A model generated the notes under the pieces. The model worked only from the letters and a program-made list of their open reading frames with translations, made no database searches and was not told the origin of the DNA. Below, one piece after another: positions 8,901 through 17,002 of a DNA stretch of 19,761 bases. Both the position numbers and the translations under genes were made by a program. The stretch is from Gammaproteobacteria bacterium (GTDB lineage Bacteria > Pseudomonadota > Gammaproteobacteria > Immundisolibacterales > Immundisolibacteraceae): NCBI GenBank assembly GCA_003645395.1, contig QNFC01000013.1, positions 1-19,761 on the forward strand. The letters run 5' to 3'. Each line of letters begins with the position of its first letter. The first letter of the stretch is position 1.

Positions 8901-10416
8901 TCAACTGATTTTTGACCTTAAACAGGTCAACCCGCAGGCTCTGGTGTCGGTGAAACTGGTCGCCCAGGCTGGCATTGGCACCATTGCTGCTGGCGTTGCC
9001 AAAGCCTACGCAGACCTGATCACCATTTCTGGATACGATGGCGGCACTGCGGCAAGCCCGCTAACCTCAGTTAAATATGCCGGCATTCCGTTTGAGCTTG
9101 GCCTGGCTGAAACCCATCAGACCCTGCGCATGAACGACCTGCGCGACAAGGTCCGTGTCCAGGCTGACGGCGGCATGAAAACCGGTCTTGACGTCATCAA
9201 AGCAGCACTACTTGGCGCCGAGAGCTTTGGCTTTGGTACCGCCCCGATGGTTGCCCTGGGCTGCAAATATCTGCGCATCTGCCATCTGAATAATTGTGCC
9301 ACTGGTGTTGCCACCCAAAACGACCAACTGCGTAAAGAGCATTACCATGGCCTGCCAGAGATGGTCGAGACTTACTTCCGCTTCGTCATTGAAGAGACTC
9401 GCCAGATCATGGCCACTCTTGGCATCGCCACCATGGAAGAACTCATCGGTCGCACGGATCTGCTGAAACTACTGCCGGGGGAAACCGACAAACAGAATCA
9501 TCTGGATCTGTCGCCCATACTCGCGGTCGATGAATCAGCTCACGGTAAACCGCAATTCTGCAGCGAGCCGAGCAATGCACCCTTTGATAAGGGTGAAAAA
9601 GCCGAACAGATGGTCAATGAAACGCTTGAGGCCATCGACAACAAACTCGGCGGCATTTTCAACTACGAGGTGCAGAACATTCACCGTTCTATCGGCGCGC
9701 GCCTCTCCGGTGAAATTGCCAAACGGTACGGTAATCAGGGCATGGCCGACTGCCCGATAACCCTGAAACTGCGCGGCACCGCCGGGCAGAGCTTTGGCGT
9801 CTGGAATGCCGGCGGCCTGAACATGGAGCTGGAAGGTGACGCTAACGATTACGTCGGCAAGGGCATGGCCGGCGGCCAGCTTGTGGTCTACCCGCCGCGG
9901 GCCAGCCTGTTCAAAAGCCATGAAACCACGATTATCGGCAACACCTGTCTTTACGGCGCGACCGGCGGCACCCTCTACGCTGCTGGCCTGGCCGGTGAGC
10001 GCTTCGCGGTGCGCAACTCTGGTGCCCGCGCGGTGGTCGAAGGCATCGGCGATCACGGCTGCGAATACATGACTGGCGGCGTGATTACAGTGCTTGGATC
10101 GACGGGAATCAATTTTGGCGCAGGGATGACTGGCGGCTTTGCCTTTGTTTATGAACCCGAGATGGATAACCCACAAACCCGCCAGGGTTTTGCCGCCAAA
10201 GTGAATCATGAACTGGTCGAAATCCACCGAGTAGATAGTGAGCTGACCGCTCGCTACGCTATCTTCCTGCGTGAAGAGATTGCCCGCTTTACTGCTGCAA
10301 CCGGCAGCCAATGGGGGCAGGAATTTCTCGACAACTTTTCCGCACGATTACCCGGATTCTGGCTGATTAAACCCAAGATTAGCCAGTTCGAAACCATGCT
10401 TGAGCAGGTTGTCTAA
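5932..10416 (+). CDS. gltB: GltB, glutamate synthase (NADPH) large subunit
   Basis: The large GOGAT subunit makes glutamate from 2-oxoglutarate and glutamine-derived ammonia, the second half of the GS-GOGAT nitrogen assimilation route. It has 1494 residues, usual for the family. The N-terminal class II glutamine amidotransferase domain begins at Cys20 in DSCGFGL, so a 19-residue propeptide should be removed to expose the nucleophilic Cys. A central domain follows. The FMN-binding synthase domain starts near SLGALSPEAHESL (about 870), and the [3Fe-4S] ligands are Cys1111, Cys1117 and Cys1122 (GCKYLRICHLNNCATG). The C-terminal Gly-rich beta-helix comes last (for example GMAGGQLVVYPP). ATG 5932 is preferred over an upstream in-frame TTG (5887) because AAGAG lies 5 nt before it and a short propeptide is normal. 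The TAA overlaps the gltD ATG (TAATG). Confidence 0.96.
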   Translation: MHNSKPHNGLYRPQFEHDSCGFGLIAQMDGIASHSLVQSAINSLARLTHRGAIAADGKTGDGCGLLIRKPDEFLRAVAIESGLQLKELYAAGMVFLDADEKLADRARNELNQQLAKEGLTVAGWRTVPVNPAALGEQAVKSQPQIEQIFVNGDDDMDEVDFNRHLYFARRRAEKALADDSSFFVTALSCHVISYKGLVMPARLPELFPDLGDPRFTSSICVYHQRFSTNTSPSWKLAQPFRYLAHNGEINTVQGNRFWAQARGSKFASPLFENVDDILPVVNSDGSDSQSLDNMLDVLLSGGMDIFRAMQLMIPPAWQNDPHMGDDLRASHRYHSMISEPWDGPAGIVLTDGRYAACRTDRNGLRPARWVITTDRTITLASETGVRDYKPEEVLSKGRLKPGEMLAVDTWTGELLMPADIDRMLAQRHPYQTWLEKFSHNLADIDCPASSQPEFGEAIHGDELRTYEKFFNLTYEELTQVLRPLADNGQEATGSMGDDTPMAVLSRQVRSIYDYFRQSFAQVTNPPIDPLRENIVMSLATNFGRSGNVFDEIPEHAAKVSTDTPVLTRRAFHQVQALDHLGISAETIDLNYRPLDDGSVLQHVIEGLCSRAEEAIRAGKTIIVLCDRNLDRDQIPVPALMATGAVHHHLTRLGIRGDAQLIVETGSARDPHQIATLIGFGATAVYPFLALAAIEQIAEGEQTDPHIACANYIKGINKALFKIMSKMGISTIASYRGTQLFEAIGIHKEVTDPCFEGVVSRIGGSRFIDFENDQRHLARNAWKPRKVVEQGGLLKYVHGGEYHAYNPDIIRALHSAVRTREQRYYDEFASLVNNRPPAAMRDLIGLSTDQTPIPLSQVEPLESIITRFDSAGMSLGALSPEAHESLAIAMNRLGGRSNSGEGGESIERYGNERTSKIKQVASGRFGVTPHYLVNAEVLQIKIAQGAKPGEGGQLPGDKVNDLIATLRFTRPGVTLISPPPHHDIYSIEDLAQLIFDLKQVNPQALVSVKLVAQAGIGTIAAGVAKAYADLITISGYDGGTAASPLTSVKYAGIPFELGLAETHQTLRMNDLRDKVRVQADGGMKTGLDVIKAALLGAESFGFGTAPMVALGCKYLRICHLNNCATGVATQNDQLRKEHYHGLPEMVETYFRFVIEETRQIMATLGIATMEELIGRTDLLKLLPGETDKQNHLDLSPILAVDESAHGKPQFCSEPSNAPFDKGEKAEQMVNETLEAIDNKLGGIFNYEVQNIHRSIGARLSGEIAKRYGNQGMADCPITLKLRGTAGQSFGVWNAGGLNMELEGDANDYVGKGMAGGQLVVYPPRASLFKSHETTIIGNTCLYGATGGTLYAAGLAGERFAVRNSGARAVVEGIGDHGCEYMTGGVITVLGSTGINFGAGMTGGFAFVYEPEMDNPQTRQGFAAKVNHELVEIHRVDSELTARYAIFLREEIARFTAATGSQWGQEFLDNFSARLPGFWLIKPKISQFETMLEQVV

Positions 10417-11831
10417 TGTCGGCTGCAAAACCAGATAAGAACTTCAACTTTCTGACCAACGAGCGCAAGCTCGACAAGCAGGCTGCGACTGACCGTGTAG
10501 ATAATTTCAACGAAATTTATGTGCCTTTTGACGAGCAGAATGCCACCGAGCAAGCGGGCCGCTGCCTCAGCTGTGGCAACCCCTATTGCGAATGGAAATG
10601 CCCGGTACATAACTTTATTCCCGACTGGTTAGCATTGGTCGAAGAGGGTCGCCTGTTCGAAGCCGCTGAGTTATCTAACCGTACCAACTCACTTCCCGAA
10701 ATTTGCGGTCGAATTTGCCCTCAAGATCGACTCTGTGAGGGCGCGTGTACGCTCAATGATGGCTTGGGCGCCGTCACGATCGGATCGGTCGAAAAATACA
10801 TTACTGACACAGCCCTGCAACAAGGCTGGGAGCCTGACCTCAGCGATGTGGTTCCTAGCGGTAAACGCATGGCGATTATCGGCGCCGGACCAGCCGGACT
10901 CGGCTGTGCCGATGTGCTTGCTCGCAACGGCGTGGAAGCCGTAGTCTTTGACCGCTACGACGAAATCGGCGGCCTGTTAATGTTCGGCATCCCCGGTTTT
11001 AAGCTCGACAAGAACGTGATCACCCGCCGCCGCCAGGTGTTTGAAAAAATGGGCATCAAGTTCGAGCTCAATACTGAGGTTGGCAAAGACGTCACCATGG
11101 AACAACTGCTTGAAGATTTCGATGGCGTTTTCCTGGGCATGGGCACCTACAAGTTCGTCGAAGGCGGTTTTCCCGGTGAATCGCTGCCCGGTGTTTACCC
11201 TGCGTTGCCCTACCTGATTGGCAATGTCCGCCAGCAACTCAGCATGGGCGCCGGGGAGTCACCGTTTATCGATTTACGCGACCAGAAAGTTCTCGTTTTG
11301 GGCGGTGGCGATACCGCCATGGACTGCAATCGCACCGCGATACGTCAGGGCGCAACCAGCGTCAACTGCGTTTACCGCCGTGACGAGGCCAACATGCCTG
11401 GTTCGCGTGCTGAGCTGGTCAATGCTAAGGAAGAAGGCGTAGAGTTTCTCTGGAATCGTCAGCCGCTGGAAATCGTCGGCAACGGTAAGGTCGAAGGGTT
11501 AAAAGTGGTCCGAACCGAGCTGGGGCCTGCCGATAGCAATGGTCGCCGCTCGCCGCAACCGATAGCTGGCAGCGAAGAGATCATTCCCGCCGATGCCGTG
11601 CTGGTGGCCTTTGGTTTTCGCCCCAACCCGCCCCACTGGCTGGAACAATTTGGGGTCGAATTTCACGACAACGGCCGTATCAAAATACAAGCTACCGGTC
11701 AGGTGGGGCAGACCACCAACCCGAAAATTTATTCAGGTGGCGACATGTCGCGGGGATCTGACCTGGTGGTGACGGCCGTGTACGATGGCCGCAACGCCGG
11801 CTACGCGTTTCTCGATAGTATGGATTTATAA
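10416..11831 (+). CDS. gltD: GltD, glutamate synthase (NADPH) small subunit
   Basis: The small GOGAT subunit oxidises NADPH through FAD and passes electrons through [4Fe-4S] clusters to the FMN of GltB. Two N-terminal Cys groups are intact: Cys50/53/58/62 (CLSCGNPYCEWKC) and Cys97/101/107/111 (CGRICPQDRLCEGAC). The FAD-binding GAGPAG is at 156-161 and the NADPH-binding GGGDTA at 296-301. The C-terminal FAD-contact segment YSGGDMSRGSDLVVTA is present. At 471 residues it is near-identical in length to E. coli GltD. Its ATG shares a base with the gltB stop, so the subunits are translationally coupled. hemE follows after 6 bases. Confidence 0.96.
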   Translation: MSAAKPDKNFNFLTNERKLDKQAATDRVDNFNEIYVPFDEQNATEQAGRCLSCGNPYCEWKCPVHNFIPDWLALVEEGRLFEAAELSNRTNSLPEICGRICPQDRLCEGACTLNDGLGAVTIGSVEKYITDTALQQGWEPDLSDVVPSGKRMAIIGAGPAGLGCADVLARNGVEAVVFDRYDEIGGLLMFGIPGFKLDKNVITRRRQVFEKMGIKFELNTEVGKDVTMEQLLEDFDGVFLGMGTYKFVEGGFPGESLPGVYPALPYLIGNVRQQLSMGAGESPFIDLRDQKVLVLGGGDTAMDCNRTAIRQGATSVNCVYRRDEANMPGSRAELVNAKEEGVEFLWNRQPLEIVGNGKVEGLKVVRTELGPADSNGRRSPQPIAGSEEIIPADAVLVAFGFRPNPPHWLEQFGVEFHDNGRIKIQATGQVGQTTNPKIYSGGDMSRGSDLVVTAVYDGRNAGYAFLDSMDL

Positions 11832-11837
11832 CAGCCG

Positions 11838-12896
11838 GTGACCGAACTCAAAAATGACCGCCTGTTGCGGGCCATCCGCCGTCAACCGCTTGATCGCACC
11901 CCTATCTGGTTCATGCGTCAGGCCGGGCGGTACCTGCCGGAATATCGCGCCATCCGCGCTAAAGCCGGTGACTTCATCACTTTGATGAGCACCCCGGAGC
12001 TGGCCACCGAAGTGACCCTGCAGCCGCTAGAGCGCTACCCGCTCGATGCGGCCATTCTGTTCTCAGACATACTCACCATCCCCGATGCCATGGGCCTGGG
12101 GCTCTATTTTGTCGAGGGTGAAGGACCTAAATTCAGCCGACCGCTGATCAACGAACAGGCGTGTCGTAATCTGGCGACACCTAATATCAGTGACAGTCTC
12201 GATTACGTCTTTAATGCAGTGGCTAGTGTCAAGCGCGAGCTCAGTGGCCGCGTACCGCTAATCGGCTTTTGCGGCAGCCCCTGGACGCTACTCACTTACA
12301 TGGTGGAGGGCGGTGCAAGCAAAGATTACCGCGCCACCAAACAGCTCATTTACGACCGACCTGAACTAGCCCATGAAGTACTCAGCAAAGTCTGCAATGC
12401 TCTGATCGATTACCTCAGTAACCAGATTCAGGCTGGTGCCGACACGGTGATGATTTTCGATTCATGGGGCGGCGTACTCTCCAACCCAGCTTACCAAGCT
12501 TTTTCACTACAACCGATGCAACAGGTCATTGCCGGTGTGAAAGCAAACCATCCAGATACACCAATTACCCTGTTTACCAAAGGTGGTGGCCAGTGGTTAA
12601 CCGATATTGCCGCCAGCGGCTGCGATATGGTCGGCCTGGACTGGCAGACTGATATCCACCTTGCCCGCCAGCAGATTGGCGACCGAGTTGCCCTGCAGGG
12701 CAACATGGATCCTACCCTACTCTATGCACAACCCGAGGTTATTCGAGCCGAGGTCGGCCGTATTTTGCAGGGCTTTGGGCACGGCAGCGGCCACGTATTT
12801 AATCTGGGCCATGGCATCACGCCGCAGGTAAACCCCGAGCACGTCGGTAGCATGATCGAGGCCGTACAGCAGCTCAGCCCTCAATATCACGCTTGA
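11838..12896 (+). CDS. hemE: HemE, uroporphyrinogen III decarboxylase
   Basis: This enzyme removes four acetate carboxyl groups from uroporphyrinogen III to give coproporphyrinogen III, a committed step toward heme, in the cytoplasm. Signature 1 (WFMRQAGRYLPEYR, residues 24-37) and the catalytic Asp77 in ILFSDILTIPDAMGLGL are present, as are GFCGSPWTLLTYMVEGG and FNLGHGI near the C-terminus. It has 352 residues, against about 354 in E. coli. The start is GTG at 11838, giving MTELKNDR, the same N-terminus as E. coli HemE, with only a weak Shine-Dalgarno sequence. It lies 6 bases after gltD. The gltB-gltD-hemE order also occurs in Pseudomonas, so this is a conserved gammaproteobacterial arrangement. 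Confidence 0.96.
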   Translation: MTELKNDRLLRAIRRQPLDRTPIWFMRQAGRYLPEYRAIRAKAGDFITLMSTPELATEVTLQPLERYPLDAAILFSDILTIPDAMGLGLYFVEGEGPKFSRPLINEQACRNLATPNISDSLDYVFNAVASVKRELSGRVPLIGFCGSPWTLLTYMVEGGASKDYRATKQLIYDRPELAHEVLSKVCNALIDYLSNQIQAGADTVMIFDSWGGVLSNPAYQAFSLQPMQQVIAGVKANHPDTPITLFTKGGGQWLTDIAASGCDMVGLDWQTDIHLARQQIGDRVALQGNMDPTLLYAQPEVIRAEVGRILQGFGHGSGHVFNLGHGITPQVNPEHVGSMIEAVQQLSPQYHA

Positions 12897-12921
12897 ACCT
12901 CAGGGCTTCTCTGACCAGGTC

Positions 12922-15084
12922 ATGAGCGGCATTTTAAAAGTTGCCCTCGACCTGCCCCTGCGAACACTTTTTGATTACCGCTGCGATCAGCCTGTGGCTA
13001 TCGGCTGCCGGGTTGAAGTCCCGTTTGGGCGCAACAAAAGAATTGGTCTGGTGGCTGGAATTGAGGACCACAGCGAACTGCCTGCAGAGAAACTCAAATC
13101 GCCCCTGCGGATCATCGACGACCAGCCTCTGATCGGGGCCGAAATGGCTGAACTCATCAACTGGGCCAGCCGCTACTACCATCACCCAATCGGCGAGGTC
13201 TGGTTTACTGCCCTGCCTACCCGGCTGCGCCGGGGACAGCCAGCTCTCTCCCACCCAGAAGAACGCTGGCACCTCACCCCACACGGTCACGACAACCCGC
13301 CGGCTCAACGCGCCAATAAACAGCTATCAATCTGGAACCAACTACAGGCTGGCGCAAAAACCGCCGACCAACTCGACGACGAACTGCCCAACTGGCGACC
13401 CGCCATGCGCCAACTAATTGCAAAGACTGTCGTTGAAATCGAACAACACTTCGACAGCTGGTCGGGTACCGGCGGTGAAGATGCGCTAACGCTTAACACC
13501 GACCAGCAAACAGCGGTCGATGCCGTCGCTAAATCGCTGGATAGGTTTCAGCCGTTTCTACTCGACGGCGTCACCGGCAGCGGCAAAACTGAAGTTTATT
13601 TACAGCTGGTTGAAAAAGTACTCAGTGCCGACAGGCAGGCGCTGATACTGGTACCCGAGATCGGCCTCACCACCCAGACCGTCGAGCGCTTTCGTAACCG
13701 CTTTGCCGTGCCCATTGTGCTGCTGCATTCCGGACTCACCGATCTGCAGCGCCACAACGCCTGGCTGCTCGCTGCCAGCGGTGAGGCAAAAATCATCATC
13801 GGCACCCGTTCCGCTTTGTTCACCCCACTGGCGAAGGGCGGCATCATCATTATTGATGAAGAGCACGACGGCTCTTTTAAACAACAGGAGGGCTTTCGCT
13901 ACAGCGCTCGCGACCTGGCGGCGGTGCGCGCCCGCAACCTGAACATTCCTTTACTGCTCGGCAGCGCCACCCCCATGCTGGAGACTCTCCATGCCGCCAC
14001 GACCGGCCGCTACCAGCTACTGAAACTACCACGACGAGCCGGCAATCGAGCCATGCCCAAGCTGGAAGTTCTCGACGCCCGCCATCAGCGAATGCGCGGC
14101 ATGCTCTCGGCACCCTTACGGGCAAAAATTCGCGACCACCTGCAACGGGGTCAGCAAGTGTTGCTGTTTTTAAACCGCCGCGGTTATGCCCCGATACAAC
14201 TCTGCGATGATTGCGGTGCAGTGCCCGAGTGCAGTCGTTGCGACGCCGCCTTTACCTATCATCAAAATCGCAACCTGCTGGTCTGCCACCATTGCGGTAG
14301 CGAGCGCCGACCGCCTAGCCATTGTGAAAGCTGTAACGGTGAGACGCTGGTACCCATTGGCGCCGGCACCGAACGGGTTGAAGAAGAGCTGCGCGAACAG
14401 TTCCCTGACCACTCAGTGCTCAGAATTGACCGCGACTCCACTCGGCTGAAAGGCTCCCTCGACCGCCATCTGGCGCAGGTACTTTCCGGCGAGGCGCAGA
14501 TACTGCTCGGCACGCAGATGCTCGCCAAAGGCCACCATTTCCCCAATGTCACCCTGGTCGGCATTCTCGATTGTGACCAGGCACTGTTCGCCACCGACTT
14601 TCGTGCCGCCGAAAAACTCGCCCAGTTGATCTACCAGGTCGCCGGCCGCTGCGGCCGAGGTGACGAACCGGGTCGAGTGTTGATTCAGACCCATCAGCCC
14701 CACCACCCCCTATGGGAACAATTGCTAACTAAAAATTACGCCCAACTGGCAGCGGGATTATTAGCCGAACGCGAACTCACCGGATTTCCACCATTTCAAC
14801 ACCTGGCATTGGTGCGGGCAGAGGCCACTGCCCAGCAAAGAGCCATCGACTGTTTAACCACCCTGACCCAACAATTACCCGCCAGCGACCAGGTCTACGC
14901 CTGGGGACCAGTGCGCGCGCCGCGCCCCAAACGGGCAGGTCACTATCGGGCTCAGTTACTGTTTCAGGCCAGTAGCCGCGCGCCGCTTCATCAGCAATTA
15001 CAACGGGCTATCGCCCTGCTTGATCATTCGACCAATCGACAAATTCGTTGGTCAGTGGACGTTGACCCCGTTGATCTGTATTAA
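12922..15084 (+). CDS. priA: PriA, primosomal replication-restart helicase
   Basis: PriA recognises stalled or collapsed replication forks and loads DnaB by way of PriB/PriC/DnaT. The 720-residue chain has the N-terminal 3'-DNA-binding domain (starting VALDLPLRTLFDY), Walker A DGVTGSGKTEVY (215-226) and a DEEH Walker B (312-315). The helicase lobe carries two zinc sites made of eight cysteines: 428, 431, 437, 440, 455, 458, 468 and 471. The helicase motif YQVAGRCGRGDEPG follows. All key residues are intact. It starts with ATG 25 nt after the hemE stop and appears to be the last gene of the gltBD-hemE-priA block. No strong terminator follows. Confidence 0.95.
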   Translation: MSGILKVALDLPLRTLFDYRCDQPVAIGCRVEVPFGRNKRIGLVAGIEDHSELPAEKLKSPLRIIDDQPLIGAEMAELINWASRYYHHPIGEVWFTALPTRLRRGQPALSHPEERWHLTPHGHDNPPAQRANKQLSIWNQLQAGAKTADQLDDELPNWRPAMRQLIAKTVVEIEQHFDSWSGTGGEDALTLNTDQQTAVDAVAKSLDRFQPFLLDGVTGSGKTEVYLQLVEKVLSADRQALILVPEIGLTTQTVERFRNRFAVPIVLLHSGLTDLQRHNAWLLAASGEAKIIIGTRSALFTPLAKGGIIIIDEEHDGSFKQQEGFRYSARDLAAVRARNLNIPLLLGSATPMLETLHAATTGRYQLLKLPRRAGNRAMPKLEVLDARHQRMRGMLSAPLRAKIRDHLQRGQQVLLFLNRRGYAPIQLCDDCGAVPECSRCDAAFTYHQNRNLLVCHHCGSERRPPSHCESCNGETLVPIGAGTERVEEELREQFPDHSVLRIDRDSTRLKGSLDRHLAQVLSGEAQILLGTQMLAKGHHFPNVTLVGILDCDQALFATDFRAAEKLAQLIYQVAGRCGRGDEPGRVLIQTHQPHHPLWEQLLTKNYAQLAAGLLAERELTGFPPFQHLALVRAEATAQQRAIDCLTTLTQQLPASDQVYAWGPVRAPRPKRAGHYRAQLLFQASSRAPLHQQLQRAIALLDHSTNRQIRWSVDVDPVDLY

Positions 15085-15137
15085 ATCGAGCTTTAGGTAA
15101 GTTTGGATAAGCAAACGAGTTTAGTAATTTCCATCTG

Positions 15138-15171
15138 TTGCGCGCTACTGGAACGCCTTTATCACGCGCAA
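15138..15171 (+). other. Inverted repeat downstream of priA
   Basis: Perfect 7-base arms TTGCGCG and CGCGCAA are separated by 20 bases in the priA to tauE-like gap. There is no following T run, so it is not a standard terminator. It may be a 3' mRNA structure or chance. Confidence 0.25.
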
Positions 15172-15211
15172 AATGGCTGCTTACACCAGAAACAACACCC
15201 ACAAAAAATTC

Positions 15212-15217
15212 TATAAT
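15212..15217 (+). promoter_or_regulatory. Candidate -10 element for the TauE/SafE gene
   Basis: A consensus TATAAT lies in an AT-rich stretch, placing a transcript start near 15224 and a leader of about 43 nt. No good -35 is found at 16-18 bases upstream, so the promoter may be weak or need an activator. Confidence 0.4.
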
Positions 15218-15266
15218 TACCCCTTGTTCCAACCCTCACCGTGACATTTAAAGCACTGATTTATTC

Positions 15267-16199
15267 ATGATCCATATTTACCTGCCCATTGCCGAAGTCT
15301 CGGTCAATCTCCTGCTGCTGCTTGCTATCGGTGGCGGAGTCGGGTTTTTATCTGGCCTGTTTGGAGTTGGCGGTGGCTTTCTGCTCACGCCACTGCTTAT
15401 TTTTGTCGGTATTCCACCGGCAATTGCGGTCGGTAGTGAGGCCAACCAGCTGGTGGCCGCGTCGCTGTCCGGGGTCATAGCCCACTGGCGTGGCGGCCGC
15501 GTAGACCTGCGCATGGGCATCATGCTGCTGGTTGGTGGCCTGATCGGCTCGACCCTGGGCGTATCCATTTTTGCCTGGCTGAGGGACAGCGGCCAGATCG
15601 ATATTGTCATCAAGCTACTTTACGTCGTTCTATTGGGCGCTATCGGTGCGATGATGATGGTCGAAAGCGTACGCGCTAACTTGAAGAACCTGCGCAACAA
15701 AGAAAGCGCCGAAGCAGACGAAAAAACCGGCGCAGCCACCTGGCGCCAGCGGCTGCCATGGCAAATGCACTTTCCCACCTCAAATGTCACCATCAGCCCG
15801 CTGCTGCCAATTGGTCTTGGCGTTATCGTGGGCATACTGGCCGCGGTGATGGGTATCGGTGGTGGTTTCATTATGGTGCCGGCAATGATTTACCTGCTCG
15901 GCATGCCCACCGCCATCGTGGTGGGGACATCCTTGTTTCAAATTCTGTTTGTGGCCTCCAATGTCACCCTGCAACAGGCCATGCGCGTACAGACGGTGGA
16001 TGTAGTGCTGGCACTATTGCTGATGATCGGCTCAGTACTGGGAGCGCAAATTGGTGTCCGCGCAGGTGCACGACTCAAAGGCGAAGAACTGAGATTTCTG
16101 CTCGCTTTTATCGTATTAGCCGTCTGCGGCTGGATGGTTTTCAACCTGACCAGTAAGCCCGATTTTCTGTTTACCCTGGTTACGGCTGGGGGGCATTAA
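15267..16199 (+). CDS. TauE/SafE (TSUP) family anion exporter, probably for sulfite or a related anion
   Basis: TSUP proteins are inner-membrane carriers; characterised or proposed substrates include sulfite, sulfoacetate and other organosulfur anions. The 310 residues are almost entirely hydrophobic helices around one charged cytoplasm-like loop (about 136-165). The family's internal duplication is clear: GLFGVGGGFLLTP (30-42) followed by AVGSEANQLVAAS is echoed by AVMGIGGGFIMVP (193-205) followed by VVGTSLFQILFVAS. The ATG at 15267 is the first possible start after an in-frame TAA (15249-15251), yet it has no clear Shine-Dalgarno sequence. The next gene begins 4 bases after its stop, so the two form an operon. 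A SoeA-like molybdoenzyme nearby supports sulfite as substrate, but this is inferred from context. The family call is firm. Confidence 0.88.
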   Translation: MIHIYLPIAEVSVNLLLLLAIGGGVGFLSGLFGVGGGFLLTPLLIFVGIPPAIAVGSEANQLVAASLSGVIAHWRGGRVDLRMGIMLLVGGLIGSTLGVSIFAWLRDSGQIDIVIKLLYVVLLGAIGAMMMVESVRANLKNLRNKESAEADEKTGAATWRQRLPWQMHFPTSNVTISPLLPIGLGVIVGILAAVMGIGGGFIMVPAMIYLLGMPTAIVVGTSLFQILFVASNVTLQQAMRVQTVDVVLALLLMIGSVLGAQIGVRAGARLKGEELRFLLAFIVLAVCGWMVFNLTSKPDFLFTLVTAGGH

Positions 16200-16203
16200 A
16201 ACG

Positions 16204-16974
16204 ATGCGACTCGGGCCCGTAATTAAGCTACTGGGTTTATTAGTGCTGCTGCCAGGCCAGGGTTTTGCCTTAACTTCTGCGACCATAAACGCCAATCCTG
16301 ACCAGATCAGGGCCGGGCTTTTTTTTGATGGCGAAACAGTCACGATTAGCGGCCAACGATCCGCAGGCCAACCCCTGCTGCTGCTTATCGTTGGCCCTCA
16401 GCAAACACAGCAGATTGCCCGGCTAGGCAAACGTAACGGCATCTGGATGAAAGGTGAGCCCCACACTCTACAACGGGCCCCAGGATTTCTGGCAGTGACC
16501 GGGAGCAAGCCGTTAGCCGAACTCATAAAAATATTTGATAGACCTCTGGCCGCGTCAGGACTGAGTGCCATCCCCGAATATTTACCAACTAAAGGCATCG
16601 TTAACGAACAAGTTGATGATCAACAACCAGCCGCTACAAGTACAGGCTGGTCCCGCGCCTACGCCACGATGCTGAAGAAACAATCACTCCTGCTAACCGA
16701 CGTATCACTTCAGGACAATGCGAACTCTGGGCAGTTCAGCACTGAAATTCACCTGCCATCGAGCGCGCCACCTGGCACCTATAGGGTGATTGTATTCACC
16801 CGTGGTAACGGCCAGCTGATCACCGCAACCACCCGATTTAAGCTGACCAAATCGGGGATTGTCAGTCGCCTGGAACGAGCCGCTTTTGACCAACCGGTGC
16901 TTTATGGCATTGCCGCCCTGCTGTTCGCGCTGATGGTGGGCTGGGTCATCGGCATCCTGTTTAATCGTCGATAG
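16204..16974 (+). CDS. TIGR02186-type (Alph_Pro_TM) uncharacterised envelope protein
   Basis: The protein has 256 residues and a predicted signal peptide (about 1-22, ending GQGFAL). An extracytoplasmic, probably beta-rich domain follows (about 23-228). A single C-terminal membrane helix (about 231-252) ends in the short basic tail NRR. It resembles the TIGR02186/PF09608 family: an early FxGETVTISG segment, then GIWMKGEPHTLQRAPGFLAVTGSKPL, then a conserved PPGTYRVxVF region before the anchor. No catalytic residues, cysteines or metal motifs are seen. In proteobacteria such proteins are often next to TSUP exporters, as here (4-base gap), so it is probably a periplasmic partner of the exporter. 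Its biochemical function is unknown. The family call rests on remembered motifs, not on a search. Confidence 0.65.
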   Translation: MRLGPVIKLLGLLVLLPGQGFALTSATINANPDQIRAGLFFDGETVTISGQRSAGQPLLLLIVGPQQTQQIARLGKRNGIWMKGEPHTLQRAPGFLAVTGSKPLAELIKIFDRPLAASGLSAIPEYLPTKGIVNEQVDDQQPAATSTGWSRAYATMLKKQSLLLTDVSLQDNANSGQFSTEIHLPSSAPPGTYRVIVFTRGNGQLITATTRFKLTKSGIVSRLERAAFDQPVLYGIAALLFALMVGWVIGILFNRR

Positions 16975-16993
16975 GTGGTGATTTTTCACCACC
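16974..16993 (+). other. Hairpin overlapping the stop of the TIGR02186-type gene
   Basis: GGTGGTGA, a TTTT loop and TCACCACC form a perfect 8-bp stem whose first base is the last base of the TAG stop. The bases that follow (CAATCCTTGTTG) are not a U-tract, so it is a weak terminator at best. It may instead protect or trim the upstream mRNA before soeA. Confidence 0.45.
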
Positions 16994-17002
16994 CAATCCT
17001 TG

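Noticed and set aside
9535..10311. 258-codon antisense frame inside gltB
   Set aside because: It lies fully opposite the conserved C-terminal domain of GltB. Long antisense frames are common in GC-rich genes, and the translation shows no family motif.
15008..15232. 74-codon minus-strand frame over the priA end
   Set aside because: It overlaps the conserved PriA C-terminus and has no ribosome site or recognisable domain.
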